From Rachicladosporium sp. CCFEE 5018 (lineage: Eukaryota; Ascomycota; Dothideomycetes; Cladosporiales; Cladosporiaceae), in the NCBI GenBank assembly GCA_002077045.2, contig KZ111141.1, forward strand, positions 1,759,093 through 1,823,092: a DNA stretch of 64,000 nt, in the 5' to 3' direction. Below the pieces are notes generated by a model. That model saw nothing but the letters and a program-made list of their open reading frames with translations, ran no database searches and had not been told where the DNA came from. The translations under genes were made by a program, and so were the position numbers. Position 1 is the stretch's first letter; each line of letters opens with the position of its first letter. Below, piece after piece: positions 10,913 to 21,285 of the stretch.

Positions 10913-13132
10913 ATGTCGACAGCGGTGCACCGCACTAGCACCCCGTCGCTCTCTATTCCGGCAACCCAAAACACAGCTCCGGTACTGGAGTTCAATTGCT
11001 TATACACGCACGATATTAGACGAAAGCAGAAGCGATGGCAAGATGGCTTTCTTCGCTTCCACACGTTCAACAAGCGGGTCATGGTCTACGATGTGCCCAG
11101 GAACTTCATTGGAGATATGCATTGGGCGAGCGCAGAGGCAATGCAGGAAGGAGATGAGGTAATGTTGGAGAAGGATGGAGTGCTGGTAGAGGTTGCTCAA
11201 AGTGTGGGCAGGACTGAGACGGATCTTACGGAGCTAAGGGCAAGCACAAAAAAAGTCAGACCGCAAACGACGAGTTCGCCCGTTCGAGGTGCTGTCAATA
11301 CACCAGCGAGGGCAATGGCGCCACCTCCTACAAGACCCATGACTGCACATACGGGACCGCAGCTGAAGCATCGATCACTAAATGCGCTGCTGGGAGCGCC
11401 GAAAGGAGCCTCAGGCCGAGCTGCACCTCCATCAAAGTCTCCGTTCGAAGTCAGACAAGCAGACATGGAGAACACAGAGTGGGAAAGTGAGCGACCTGCA
11501 AAGTGGTCACGGACGGAGTCATGGAGCGTGACGCGGACGACGACAACTCCAAAGGCGAAAGTACCACAAGAGGCGCCACTGTGGCAACGCACTGCAGACG
11601 CAAGGAAGGCAGGCGCAGGAAAAAAGAAGAAGAAAGCCGCACCAGCCGCTGACCAGCAGAGGCTCGGGACGAAGGAGATCATCGACCTATCTGATGACCT
11701 TGATGTACCTTCTTCTGCGTTCCTGCCTGGCTTCTCTAGCGATGCGATCATGCCACCCTCGTCGCCTGCCACGGAAGTGCAGGCCGCTAGATGTGCGACA
11801 CCATCTGCTTCATCGAGACAGCAAGTTCCCTTGGCCATAGCTCGCTCAAGCTCACCGGCCTTTCAGACTCAGCATGCACCTGAACGGAGACGCGACAGGC
11901 CTGTTCAGTCTCGCAGATTAGAGCGGCCTGCAGAAACTAGGGCAGAAGCTCTTCCTGCGAAAAAGGCAAGTAGGCAGGATAGAGGTAGTCCGAAGCATGT
12001 CGCACCGCCTTTCCTGCCACCCAGCACCGACCCAAGCACAACGCTTCGCATGTCCACTAGCGCTTCGAGGAAGAAAACGCTGGCGTGTATTGATCAGCTG
12101 CCGAAAGCACCACCCATTGGCTCAAAGTCGGCAGGCTCACGTCAAACGACAGAGATAATTACCACTTCAGAAGTGCGGAACAAGACACCGGGAGAGAAGC
12201 TAAAGGAACGTCTCGTCAGGATTGAGCGTAAGAAGCAGCAACGAGCGCAAGATCTGCAGGCTGTGGTTGACGATGCTGGCGATGATGTAGAGCTTGATAC
12301 GAACGATACTTTCAATGCAACAGCGGAGATTAGTCGACTGGACGAGACGCTGTTGCTACACAGAGACTCAAGCCCGCGGACTGAGCATGCAGCTGGCGCG
12401 ACAGAGATCATCCAAATACCGGACCAAGATCGCCCGCCTGATCCCCTCCCAGCAGATGTAATATCGACTGTGGCAAAGCTGCAACCTACCGATGCGCGAA
12501 GTCGAAGCGCGCCAGTGAGGCAATCTAGATCCTTCCAGCGGGTTCTGTCGGAAAGCAATACCTCAGTATCGATTAGTCCGAAGCGTATACCTGGTGCCCC
12601 CGTTCGCTACACCCCATCGCCTACTAGGCGCTCGGTGGCAAGCGATAGGGGACCCAATTGTGCGTCTATCACGCCTGTGGCCAACACTGTAGGGACACCG
12701 CCACACGCTTCAATCCCATCGGACGCTCCGCCCGATGTTGAACAGACCACTCAAGCCCCTCAGAAATCCGCAATAACCAAAAGGGCTATGCTACACCCCC
12801 AAGCCATGGAGATTCCGCAAGCCAAGGGGACTTCGCTAGCCAAGCCCAAAGCAGCGCCCAAACGCAAGGGTATTGGGCGTAAAGAGATTCGCAAGAATGC
12901 AGCAAGTTGCTTTCCGCCTGCGCTTGACACCTCTGCCAACGGCACTGCAACTGTCGTCCTCAGCAAGCCTTTTCAGGCGCCGAAAGCACCTGTAGCCCAG
13001 CATACTCCACCCGAGGCGAAAGATGTCGGACCGTGGAGTCGTGATGCTTATGATCTGTTCACCTGGCGACCTCCTGGTTGGTGCGAAGAGGACTGGCGGC
13101 TGGGGCCAGACGGCGATGGCGATACTGCATAA
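10913..13132 (+). CDS. DUF2439 protein, Mte1/Dbl2/ZGRF1 N-terminal type
   Basis: Single exon, 739 aa. Residues about 23-100 (VLEFNCLYTHDIRRKQKRWQ, then DGFLRFHTFNKRVMVYD) match the DUF2439 domain of budding-yeast Mte1, fission-yeast Dbl2 and the N terminus of human ZGRF1. These proteins work with the Mph1/FANCM helicase in recombination and telomere or fork maintenance. The rest is disordered: Pro/Ser/Ala-rich, with basic stretches (AGKKKKKAA) and acidic ones (DDAGDDVELDTND). It includes an aromatic C terminus (LFTWRPPGWCEEDW) that may be a short binding motif. No helicase domain is present, as in the yeast proteins. It is transcribed divergently from ALG8. The role in recombination is inferred from family membership only. 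Confidence 0.8.
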   Translation: MSTAVHRTSTPSLSIPATQNTAPVLEFNCLYTHDIRRKQKRWQDGFLRFHTFNKRVMVYDVPRNFIGDMHWASAEAMQEGDEVMLEKDGVLVEVAQSVGRTETDLTELRASTKKVRPQTTSSPVRGAVNTPARAMAPPPTRPMTAHTGPQLKHRSLNALLGAPKGASGRAAPPSKSPFEVRQADMENTEWESERPAKWSRTESWSVTRTTTTPKAKVPQEAPLWQRTADARKAGAGKKKKKAAPAADQQRLGTKEIIDLSDDLDVPSSAFLPGFSSDAIMPPSSPATEVQAARCATPSASSRQQVPLAIARSSSPAFQTQHAPERRRDRPVQSRRLERPAETRAEALPAKKASRQDRGSPKHVAPPFLPPSTDPSTTLRMSTSASRKKTLACIDQLPKAPPIGSKSAGSRQTTEIITTSEVRNKTPGEKLKERLVRIERKKQQRAQDLQAVVDDAGDDVELDTNDTFNATAEISRLDETLLLHRDSSPRTEHAAGATEIIQIPDQDRPPDPLPADVISTVAKLQPTDARSRSAPVRQSRSFQRVLSESNTSVSISPKRIPGAPVRYTPSPTRRSVASDRGPNCASITPVANTVGTPPHASIPSDAPPDVEQTTQAPQKSAITKRAMLHPQAMEIPQAKGTSLAKPKAAPKRKGIGRKEIRKNAASCFPPALDTSANGTATVVLSKPFQAPKAPVAQHTPPEAKDVGPWSRDAYDLFTWRPPGWCEEDWRLGPDGDGDTA

Positions 13133-13234
13133 TTGAACGGTCTGTTCGCTGCTGACCTAGCTTGCCGGCGCGCACTCGTACGCACGGCAGATGTCGCATA
13201 GCAGTATAGCTTCTGATGCGTAATAGCGTGCACC

Positions 13235-13984
13235 TCATAGCTTGTCGAGCAGCTTCCGCTTCCTTCGCTCCAGCAACTCAACCTCTACTTCCGCGCTTGT
13301 GGGCAAGTTCCACAATACGCCATCCCCCGCATCTCCAGGCAGCGGCTCCCAACCCTCATCCATCGCTTCCTCATCCTGCAACATCAGCCCCTCGAACGCC
13401 TCCCTCTCCTTCTTCCTCTCATAGGCCAGCAGAACGCCATCATCCTCCTCAAGCCCATACCCATAGTACCCGGCATCCACCCGCCTTCCCAGCTCCCTCC
13501 TCACATCCCCTTTGCTCTTCCCCTCTTCCCCCTCCCCGGCCTTCGGCCTCGTAGCAGCCTCAATCAGCTCCTTCACCCCAGGCAACTCCCTCGCCCTCCC
13601 AAAATACCTATACCCCTTCCCACCCCCCTCGATAACCCTCCCCTCATCATCCGTCACCCGTCCCCCGCCTCTCATATAATTCGGCCCACCCAGCTCCTTG
13701 ATCCGGATCTCCCACTGCCACTTCTCCCGGAATAGCTTATTGAGTTCATCATTAATGTCGCGGATCTGGTAGTCTGACAACGCCGGATCCTGGATTTTGG
13801 AAACTTTGCGGGAGATCTCTTTGAGCACCGTGCCACGCCAGCGCTCGCAGATGGGGACGTTGGTGAGTGTTGAGATTGCTTTGGGGCGCCGGGTGCGGGT
13901 TGTGTCGATGAGGCCTAGGTCTTTTGCTTGCTCTTCGCGGAAGCGGAAGAGCATTGATTGCGCTTTCTCGGAGTTGCGGGCCAT
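13235..13984 (-). CDS. ISY1: ISY1 pre-mRNA-splicing factor
   Basis: Component of the Prp19/NTC complex of the spliceosome. The intronless 249-aa frame starts MARNSEKAQSMLFRFREEQA and continues with RTRRPKAIS, CERWRGTVLKEISRKVSKIQ and DINDELNKLFREKWQWEIRI, then LGGPNY. These are the defining blocks of the ISY1 family over residues 1-105. The C-terminal half (KGYRYFGRARELPGVKELIE onward) is also typical, and the final third is more variable and rich in Glu/Lys/Arg. Length is normal for fungi. It is convergent with the DUF2439 gene, with only about 100 bases between their stops. Confidence 0.95.
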   Translation of the reverse strand: MARNSEKAQSMLFRFREEQAKDLGLIDTTRTRRPKAISTLTNVPICERWRGTVLKEISRKVSKIQDPALSDYQIRDINDELNKLFREKWQWEIRIKELGGPNYMRGGGRVTDDEGRVIEGGGKGYRYFGRARELPGVKELIEAATRPKAGEGEEGKSKGDVRRELGRRVDAGYYGYGLEEDDGVLLAYERKKEREAFEGLMLQDEEAMDEGWEPLPGDAGDGVLWNLPTSAEVEVELLERRKRKLLDKL

Positions 13985-14740
13985 GATCGCAGTTTAAGAC
14001 AAGTGACGCCGGCGTAGCGTGGTACGTCTAAGTCAACGTCGTAAAAAAGCGTCGATTGCCAGCTAAGACCTGTCCGAAGTTCTGCAACGACACGGCACGT
14101 GCGCGCTATCACGTGGTAAGATCGCCGTAGAGCGTTTCTTGGCTTGTGACAAGCTCCTTCCTTTCCGAGCGTCTTCAGACCTCACCTTACTCACCTCTCC
14201 CATGTAACACAATGTGGACTAATGTAGCATGAGATCTCGGTAGAACGTCGTATGTTCACTCGGACGAGACTCCACTGATTGCGCCTGTCGATGTCCGACT
14301 CCGAACACCAGCAACGGCATTGACCGACCTGTCAGCGATAAGGAAGGCGGAGCATTCACTCTTTCGCCGGTCTTCTCACGACGTAGATAATGCAGGCCAA
14401 GACATGCGCGCACTGTAGCCCACGCCCTTCTGTACGAGCTAGGAAGCAATGGTGCCGATGATCGCTATGGATTGGACTTTGTTTCTTATCAGATAGAATG
14501 TATTCAACGGTGGTACCTCTTCGGATGTTACCTCACAACGCTTGGCAGAGGAGCCATCGATATCGAAGGACGTAGCCTGACCCGGTGTGTCAAGATCTTG
14601 TCAAGCATTACTACTAATAATGCCGTGTGCCAAGGGATGCTTCGCGAGAGCGATGTGAGGGTGCGAGTGGTATAAAGGCTTGGGAGGTAGGTGCTGTATC
14701 TCAAGGTCTCTCGTGGGTATCAACTCTACTGCTTCTCACT
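13985..14740. other. divergent intergenic region with TATA box
   Basis: Promoter region of ISY1 (minus) and the amino-acid oxidase (plus). Contains a TATA-like element listed separately. No gene seen. Confidence 0.5.
14671..14676 (+). promoter_or_regulatory. TATA box of the L-amino-acid oxidase gene
   Basis: TATAAA lies 70 bases before the chosen ATG at 14741, a usual distance in fungi. It suggests a regulated rather than housekeeping promoter. It also argues for the ATG at 14741 over an upstream in-frame start at 14627, which would precede the TATA box. Confidence 0.5.
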
Positions 14741-16859
14741 ATGCTGGTCAAGTCTCTCACAGCTTTAGTCGCTTCTACAGCTGTCGCGAGAGCCACCGCA
14801 ATTCGCCGCTCGCAGACGGTCACGTTTCAAGATGGCATCATTGCTGAGGCTAGTGGCATGCACAATGTCCATATCATTTACAATGCTCCTCTAGACGGCG
14901 AGTTGTCAATTCACTATGGGTCCTGCGACGCAGTCTCGGCGTCAGATTGCCACCATCAACTCGGTCGTACCCATGTTGGTGACCACCGTCTGGCCCGAAG
15001 ACACGCCGCTCACCCTGCTCAGCGGCCAGGGAAGTTCGTATGGCTGCCGCCTGTCGATATCACCACGGATGGATGCCTGCATGCCTTCTCCAGCGGAGTT
15101 CTAGTCGGTCGCTCCTCTCCGGTCACAGTCAAGCATCGCAAGGAGCGCCGCTGGACTGCCGCGGCAGATATCATGGATGCTGAGGGTCCTTGGTTCGATG
15201 GTGTCGCCCATTTGCAGGAAAAGGAGCCTGACCAGATCTTCGTCGCAGCAGCCAAGTCAAAGACTATTGGCATCTTAGGTGGCGGTATGTCCGGCTTGAT
15301 GACCGCACACCTACTCGACTCGGTAGGATTCAATGACTGGAAGATCATTGAAGCCTCGGGCCGGATCGGTGGGCGAGTCCATACTAGCTATCTCAACGGC
15401 ACCAAGCCGGAAGATTATCAGTACCAGGAGATGGGCCCCATGCGCTTCCCCGTAAGCATCACGTACCCTGAGACGAATGACACCATACAGATCCTCGATC
15501 ACCGAATGGTCTTTCAGCTTGCCGATGTTTTGAACGCTCAGAATGGGCCAGACTATGCGGTCAAGTTCATCAAATGGATCCAAGCCTCTGCCAATGCTCC
15601 GTCGTCCACCTCCACGCGTCGCCCAGATGGGACAGTTCCGGGCTCAGCAGAGGTCAAAGCCGATCCGTCGTACCGGTCCAACGCCACCTTGGCCTACGTG
15701 AACGCTACAGAAGTCGCTGAAGCCTCTGACGCCTATGACACCTGGACCAATCTCGACGAGACGAAGATCGCGGAGATCGCGACGAACGTCTACCAAGCTC
15801 ACAAAGCAGCAGTTGAAAATGGGTACTTTGACTTCTCGAAAGCTGGATACCTGCGCTACAAGCTTGGCTACAGCAAGAATACTACCGATCTCGTTGATGA
15901 TATCACGGACAACAGCCCGAACTGGCTCTACGACAGCGTCTACTTCAGCGCTACAGACTGGCGTACTATCGACAAAGGCCTATCCCAGCTCCCGAGAGCA
16001 TTCGGGCCACAGGTGCTCAATCGTACGGTGTTCCACACATCCGTGCAGGGCATGAAGTACAATGCCACCACCAAAAAGTTAACTATCCAGTACCGCAACA
16101 AGAACCTCTTCGACGTCACCCCCGAAACAATGACCTTCGACTACGCCATCGTAGCCGTGCCATTCTCCAAAGTCAGGCTCTGGAACCCAATGCCAGCCTA
16201 CACCTCCCTCCTCACCCGCGCCATCTCTCGCCTGAACTACGACCCCTCCTGCAAGGTGGCACTCCACTACAAGACCCGCTTCTGGGAGCACCTCAAATAC
16301 CCTATCATAGGCGGTTGCGGAAGCTCTAATATCCCTGGCGTTGGCTCTGTCTGCTACCCAGCTTACACCCTGAATGCTACAGGCCCTGGTGTGATACTCG
16401 CCTCATACGCTTCAGGCACGCCTGCACGATCCCTTGGCGCGCTGACAGAGGAGCAGCATGTGGCGCTTGTGCAGAGGGCGATGATTGAGATTCACGGGGA
16501 TGTTGCGAGGGAGCAGTACACGGGCGCTTATGATCGGATTTGCTGGGAGAACAATGAGTTCCAAGCTGGAGCTTGGTGCGGGCCGGAGGTTGGACAGCAG
16601 GATCTGTATCTACCGGCCTACTTCCAGACGGAGCAACATACGGTATTTGTGGGGGAGCATACTAGCTATACGCATGCTTGGATTTGGTGAGTCCTGCTTG
16701 GGCCATCGAGTAGCGGCACACGCTGACTGACACTGTTTCCCTAGGTCAGCTCTCGAGTCCGCAGTCAGGGGCACAGCTCAGCTGTTGCTCGACATGGGAC
16801 TTGTAGACGAGGCGAAGGAGATCACGGAGTTCTGGATGGCGCGGTGGATCACGATGTAA
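14741..16859 (+). CDS. secreted L-amino-acid oxidase (flavin amine oxidase)
   Basis: FAD enzyme expected to deaminate L-amino acids to keto acids, releasing ammonia and hydrogen peroxide. Exons 14741-16686 and 16745-16859 (58-nt intron) give 686 aa. The splice restores THAWIWSALESAVRGT, the C-terminal FAD-contact block. Residues 1-18 (MLVKSLTALVASTAVARA) form a signal peptide. The dinucleotide-binding motif TIGILGGGMSGLMTAHLL is at about residue 174, and the GGR motif (ASGRIGGRVHT) and EMGPMRFP, typical of L-amino-acid oxidases, follow. The roughly 170-residue stretch before the FAD motif is an N-terminal extension seen in fungal members. Likely extracellular, for nitrogen scavenging or peroxide-based defence; the substrate range is not readable. 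Confidence 0.9.
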
Positions 16860-16964
16860 GGCTGACATGGAGTGACGACCAGGAGCCTCTTCAACACTGT
16901 GAGAAGGCTGCGTGACCGTACGTTAAAGAGGGAAGGGAGACGAATTGGCAGGAGAAGCTCGCAA

Positions 16965-17927
16965 TCATATGAAGGGTATGCCGGTCGGCACCCTCGCTCT
17001 ATATGACTCGTACTCTTTGCCATAGAACTCGACTAGCTTCTTCTCTTCCCCTACACTTAATGTCAGCACGGGTCACTTGAGCTGGATATGCCCTTCGCAC
17101 TTACCTCGTATGCGATCACTGAAGAACTTCCACAACACAAGTGCGTATGCTACCAGGCATAGCTTGTTTCCTACCAGTAATTGCGTCCCCAATGCCCACC
17201 AGAAGAATCCGAAGTACGACGGATGTCGACTGACACCGTAGATCCCTTCGGTCACAAGCTGATGGCCCTCTTTTCGCGCTTGCTGCGGGACGTGGTTGAA
17301 GTTCGTCCCAGCAGTTGCCATAGCTGTGCTTCGAACGGCCTGGCCCACGATCACCACTAGCAGCCCGATCACCGCCACGAAGGGCCCAGATAGCCAGGCT
17401 TGCCATTTTGGGAAGATCAGATGCGAGAGCAAAATCTCCAATGCAGCACATGTATGAGCTACGTTATACGCCGTGCCGTTACTGTAGATCAGATAGCTAC
17501 TAGCCTGTGCTGCGGGCGTGTTGAAGCGTGCTGTGGTCCAGAACTCGAGGAAGTGGAACAGGGAGAGGGAGCCGAGGAAGGCGAAGAAGCGCCACAAACC
17601 ATTCCCAGAGTATGCGAGTTGCGGTGCGATGATGATGGAGGCTGCAAGCGCGAAGCCAGTCCAAAAGCCTTGGAGACTGATCAACGAGAGGGAGAGTTGG
17701 CCGGATGGTAGAAGCTCGGGATCAAAAGGTGTCTTTGAGGCATTGGTATGGGTGACGGGTGTGATGTCGCCCTTATCGAAGGCGTAGGAGACTGAATCGT
17801 CATCTTCATTGGCAACCCTTGCATTTCATGTTGCTGTGGCGTTGCTGATCGCTTCGCGGCTAGTTGCTCTGGCCGCGGTTGTGTCTGACGGCCGCGAGGC
17901 GGACGATGAGCTTGACGGACGCGCCAT
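16965..17927 (-). CDS. isoprenylcysteine carboxyl methyltransferase (Ste14/ICMT family)
   Basis: Multi-pass ER membrane enzyme that methylates the C-terminal prenylcysteine of CaaX proteins such as Ras and a-type pheromone. The main exon (17817-17105) holds several hydrophobic segments, the conserved EGIYGVSRHPSYFGFFWWAL and FFSDRIRG; the last exon (17050-16965) completes EEKKLVEFYGKEYESYR and ends in GIPFI. The main exon has no in-frame ATG, so a first exon is needed. The best candidate is ATG 17927 to 17890 (MARPSSSSSASR), joined over a 72-nt intron with an unusual GTCAGA donor; without that splice an in-frame TGA interrupts the frame. This gives 278 aa. The enzyme family is firm; the first exon is provisional. 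Confidence 0.85.
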
Positions 17928-18280
17928 GATCGTGACTACAGTTGTGCTTATCGAACGCCCATGGACACGCGACGACTGACGCTACATGACAACATACTGT
18001 ATGGAATGTTGACGCTGGGCACGTGAAACATACAATGCACGCATGCGGCTCAGCGGGAACAATCTTAAGCTTTCGAGATGTTTCGGCAGTGACAGCCGAG
18101 CACGGACCGAGAGCCGCTCTTGCGTCACCTTCCATGTCGGCCTCCAGATGAGTCTTGCACGTGCTTCTGACCTGTTCACCTAGCGTGTTGGAAGATGCAA
18201 TCTGGACGGCCGGCAGGCTCGGAAGTCTCTGTCATCCAAACGATATCGAAGACCACAATGGTATAGCCGTCTGCGCGATA
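17928..18280. other. divergent intergenic region
   Basis: Promoters of the methyltransferase (minus) and the NFKBIL1-like gene (plus). No gene seen. Confidence 0.5.
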
Positions 18281-19438
18281 ATGCCATCCATCGCGGATAC
18301 GAAGCGCCAAGTGAAGGACACGCTCACCGCGGAGCCGGACCACGATGCCATACTGGCCAGTCTGCAGGACGAGATCGACCGGCACAATGAAGCTGCTGCA
18401 CGTGACAAGCAAGACCGCTCGATGCGAAAGCGTAGACATGGCGTCGACGAGTCTGAGCGACAAGAGCGGAGAGAACGCCACTTACGCTTCCGCTTCAAAT
18501 CTGGCGTGAAGGAGCCTAGGCGCGAGAAGCGGCGAAATTACACAGAGCGGCGTGCATCTGACTCTGTGATGGATGCCACAACAGCACATCCGTTCCCACG
18601 TGAGCCAGCGGATCCCAATGTCAACCCCCCCTCCAACACAGCCGCCTTTCAGACTTCCCTCTTCGACGCGCTGGCCGATGATGAGGCAGCGCAGTACTGG
18701 GAGTCAGTGTACTCGCAGCCCATACATGTCTACAGTCGACCGACATTGCAGACTCCGACAGGTGAGTTTGAGAGCATGGACGACGAGAGCTATGCGGCGT
18801 ATGTGCAACGGAAGATGTGGGAGAAAGCGCATCCAGAGGTGGTGATCGAGCGAGATAAGCGACCGAAGAAGCTGCAAGAGGAGGCAGAGGAGAAAGAGAG
18901 GAGGAGGAAAGAGTTCGCAAGGGACAGAGAGCGGGAGGCTTGGCGCAGCCATGGTGCCGCGAGGGATGATAGTGGAAGCAAGCCAGCTAATAGCTACGAC
19001 TACACATTCGACTTCGCAGATGGCCAAAACAGCGCTGCAGATTCGAAGAAGGACAAGGCTGAGTGCGAAGATTATGTCGAGGCCTGGAAGGTATACCTCG
19101 ATGCTTGGGATCAGCTGCGGGGCCGTCTGGATCGTCTATCCGCAGAGGGAGCAGACTCGAAGCCCAATCGAAAGGCATCCGCGCTCATACCATGGCCTAC
19201 GCTCCCGCACAAGCCAGCCATCAAGTCGAATATCGGAGCTTTCATGCGGTATATGCCAGTATCCGCGGATGGCAAGACGAAGATGCAGCTCTTGAAGGTC
19301 GAGCGAGTACGCTGGCATCCTGATAAGGTGCAGCAGCGCTTCGCCGGAGCTGTAGACGAAGGCACGATGAAAGTCGTCACTGGCATATTCCAGATCATCG
19401 ACGCGATGGTCGAGGAGGAGAGAAAGCGCAACATGTAG
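18281..19438 (+). CDS. NFKBIL1-like protein with J-like C-terminal motif
   Basis: Single exon of 385 aa from the first in-frame ATG (MPSIADTKRQVKD). The layout resembles fungal proteins annotated as NF-kappa-B inhibitor-like 1. It has a very basic N-terminal coil (SERQERRERHLRFRFK), then LFDALADDEAAQYWESVY and DDESYAAYVQRKMWEKAHPE. A long charged helix (KLQEEAEEKERRRKEFARDR) follows, and then a C-terminal block LLKVERVRWHPDKVQQRFAG that looks like a shortened J-domain helix with the W-H-P-D signature. No ankyrin repeats are visible, unlike the animal protein, so the animal name may not carry the same function. A nuclear RNA-related role is likely but inferred. Confidence 0.65.
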   Translation: MPSIADTKRQVKDTLTAEPDHDAILASLQDEIDRHNEAAARDKQDRSMRKRRHGVDESERQERRERHLRFRFKSGVKEPRREKRRNYTERRASDSVMDATTAHPFPREPADPNVNPPSNTAAFQTSLFDALADDEAAQYWESVYSQPIHVYSRPTLQTPTGEFESMDDESYAAYVQRKMWEKAHPEVVIERDKRPKKLQEEAEEKERRRKEFARDREREAWRSHGAARDDSGSKPANSYDYTFDFADGQNSAADSKKDKAECEDYVEAWKVYLDAWDQLRGRLDRLSAEGADSKPNRKASALIPWPTLPHKPAIKSNIGAFMRYMPVSADGKTKMQLLKVERVRWHPDKVQQRFAGAVDEGTMKVVTGIFQIIDAMVEEERKRNM

Positions 19439-19452
19439 ACGAGTGTACAGTA

Positions 19453-20695
19453 TTAGTCTATCTTCTCGGGAGGCAGTCTCTCAACGACGACATCTACCAT
19501 CCTTTGCAGTCCACTTACTCTTTCCACTCTGCTGTTGCATAGAAACAGCTTGACGACCGGCCATGCGTGGATCCACCCATTCTCTTCGTAAGACTCGACT
19601 TTACCCCCACTTTTCTTGAGCAATGCTACCAGATCTCTCGCTTCTGGCGCAAAGACTTCTTCCGCACCGTAGATGAAGTACCAACCTTGCGTTGGAGATG
19701 CCCTTCGCCACCAAGATAAGTCCTGACATCTACCCGGCGAAACCATAGCATCGTCTGCAGAGGCATTCGTGCCGATGTACTGCTGCCCGTAGAGTCGCAA
19801 GCTATCCGCGTCAAGATAGTCTGAGGGAGTATTGCAGTTCTTGGACGACATGATCGCGGTCCACGGAGAGATAGGGATTGCAAAACGCGGCATCTTATTG
19901 CGAAGCGAAGTGTAATTCGACAGACATAGCAGTAGTGACAGGATCAATGTTGCGCCTGCTGAGTCGCCCGCAAGAACGATGCGCTCGGGTGAAGGCGCAA
20001 TGGTGAGCAGCCATTTATAGCCAGCCAATGCTTCCTGAACTTGCGTCGGATAAGTAGCCTCGGGCACAAGCGTGTACTCCAGCGCGAAAAGCGCCGGGTT
20101 CTCGTAGCCAGCTGCCTTGAGTAGTTCCAGCCATGCCATGCAGAACTCCATATAGAAGTAAGCACTACCCATGCTGAACCCGCCGCCATGACAGTAGTAG
20201 ACCACAATATCTGGCCGTGCAGTTTCATCGTGGATCATGTAGATTCCCGAGAAGCCCTCCCGATGGACCTCTCGCCAATGCGTCGGACATCGTAGGTGAC
20301 CGTTGCGAAGGAGACGGAAGTAAAAGAACGGCAAGGCGACGGGCTTCGAGAAGAAGACTTTGCCGATGCTTGCCGGAATTTTGGCGAAGGCGAAGCGGAC
20401 ACAGCGGATTACCAGGTCTTGGAACAGCGTTGCTTGGCGGACGAAGGGACTTTTGTGGTCATCTCGGGTGAAGTAGCGTTCACGAATGAGTTGATAGGGT
20501 AGTTGGAGGACTGGTGAGTGTCAATGATGGACTGGATGGGTGGTATTTATGGTAGTTCATCAACCTACGTAGAAATGGCAATGCGGTGATACCACACTTG
20601 ATAATCTCGAACAATCCGACTCTGAGTGGCAACTGGGGAACGAGACACAAGAGAAAGACGATGCAGTCTGACCATGCTATTTGATCGAGAATCAT
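19453..20695 (-). CDS. alpha/beta hydrolase (hormone-sensitive lipase type), membrane-anchored
   Basis: Exons 20695-20569 and 20510-19453 (58-nt intron, donor GTAGGT, acceptor TCACCAG) give 394 aa. Only this splice supplies an ATG to the long second exon. The N terminus has a hydrophobic segment (CIVFLLCLVPQLPL) that could anchor the protein in a membrane. The oxyanion-hole motif YCHGGGFSMGS and the nucleophile elbow LAGDSAGATLIL are typical of the HSL/alpha-beta-hydrolase-3 group. An Asp (GAEEVFAPEAR region) and a late His (NGWIHAWPV) complete the likely triad. Substrate unknown: sterol esters, acylglycerols or small esters are possible. It ends only 15 bases from the stop of the convergent NFKBIL1-like gene. 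Confidence 0.85.
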
Positions 20696-21285
20696 GGTCC
20701 CCCCCCGGGAGCAGGGTCAATTCTCCGATAATAAAAGTTTGGTGGTGGTGTATGAAATGATGATGACCGCCTCTAATCAGTGGACTTCTGCCATTGAGAG
20801 CGATCCGCGCTCAGAAGCCGATGTGTAGCGCACTGTAGCGGTCCTGGCACAGCTGATCAGGGTGTCCGATACGAGAGACAGCTGTAAACAGTGATGCTCC
20901 TTACGTAACGACGGTACTCATATTGGCTGCTATAGAGCAGGTCAGCTGGGTCAGGCAATGGAGTTGTCCATCGAAGCGAAGGCGTGAATAAGGTAGGGTT
21001 CGTGCCGCGCCTGCCGCTAAGCTGTCGGTACTTTCCTCCGAGTTCCGTCGCGCATTTCCATTCAGTTTGCCGACACGCGACAACGACTTCACTGCTACAG
21101 CACAGCAACCCAACCTTTCTTTTGCCTTTCATCTCTTCCCTCCTTGCGTCATCGCCTGTAACCAGTCCCTACGATAGCGCCATTACCTCATGGATTGACC
21201 ATCGTAAAGACAGCTCTACAGCCCACAACCGTAGGGCAACTGCCTACCTTACTTTAGCTTACTTCCGCCTGAACATCCCGGAAAC
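20696..21285. other. divergent intergenic region
   Basis: Upstream of the hydrolase (minus) and RING gene (plus). A run of eight C residues starts just before base 20700. The 150 bases before 21286 are CT-rich. No gene seen. Confidence 0.5.

Noticed and set aside
11197..11838. 213-aa minus-strand frame opposite the DUF2439 gene
   Set aside because: The forward frame is one 739-aa ORF with a recognisable domain; the reverse frame has none.
13235..16859. Secondary-metabolite cluster around the amino-acid oxidase and acyl ligase
   Set aside because: No polyketide synthase, NRPS, terpene synthase, cytochrome P450 or cluster regulator is present; the neighbours are housekeeping genes.
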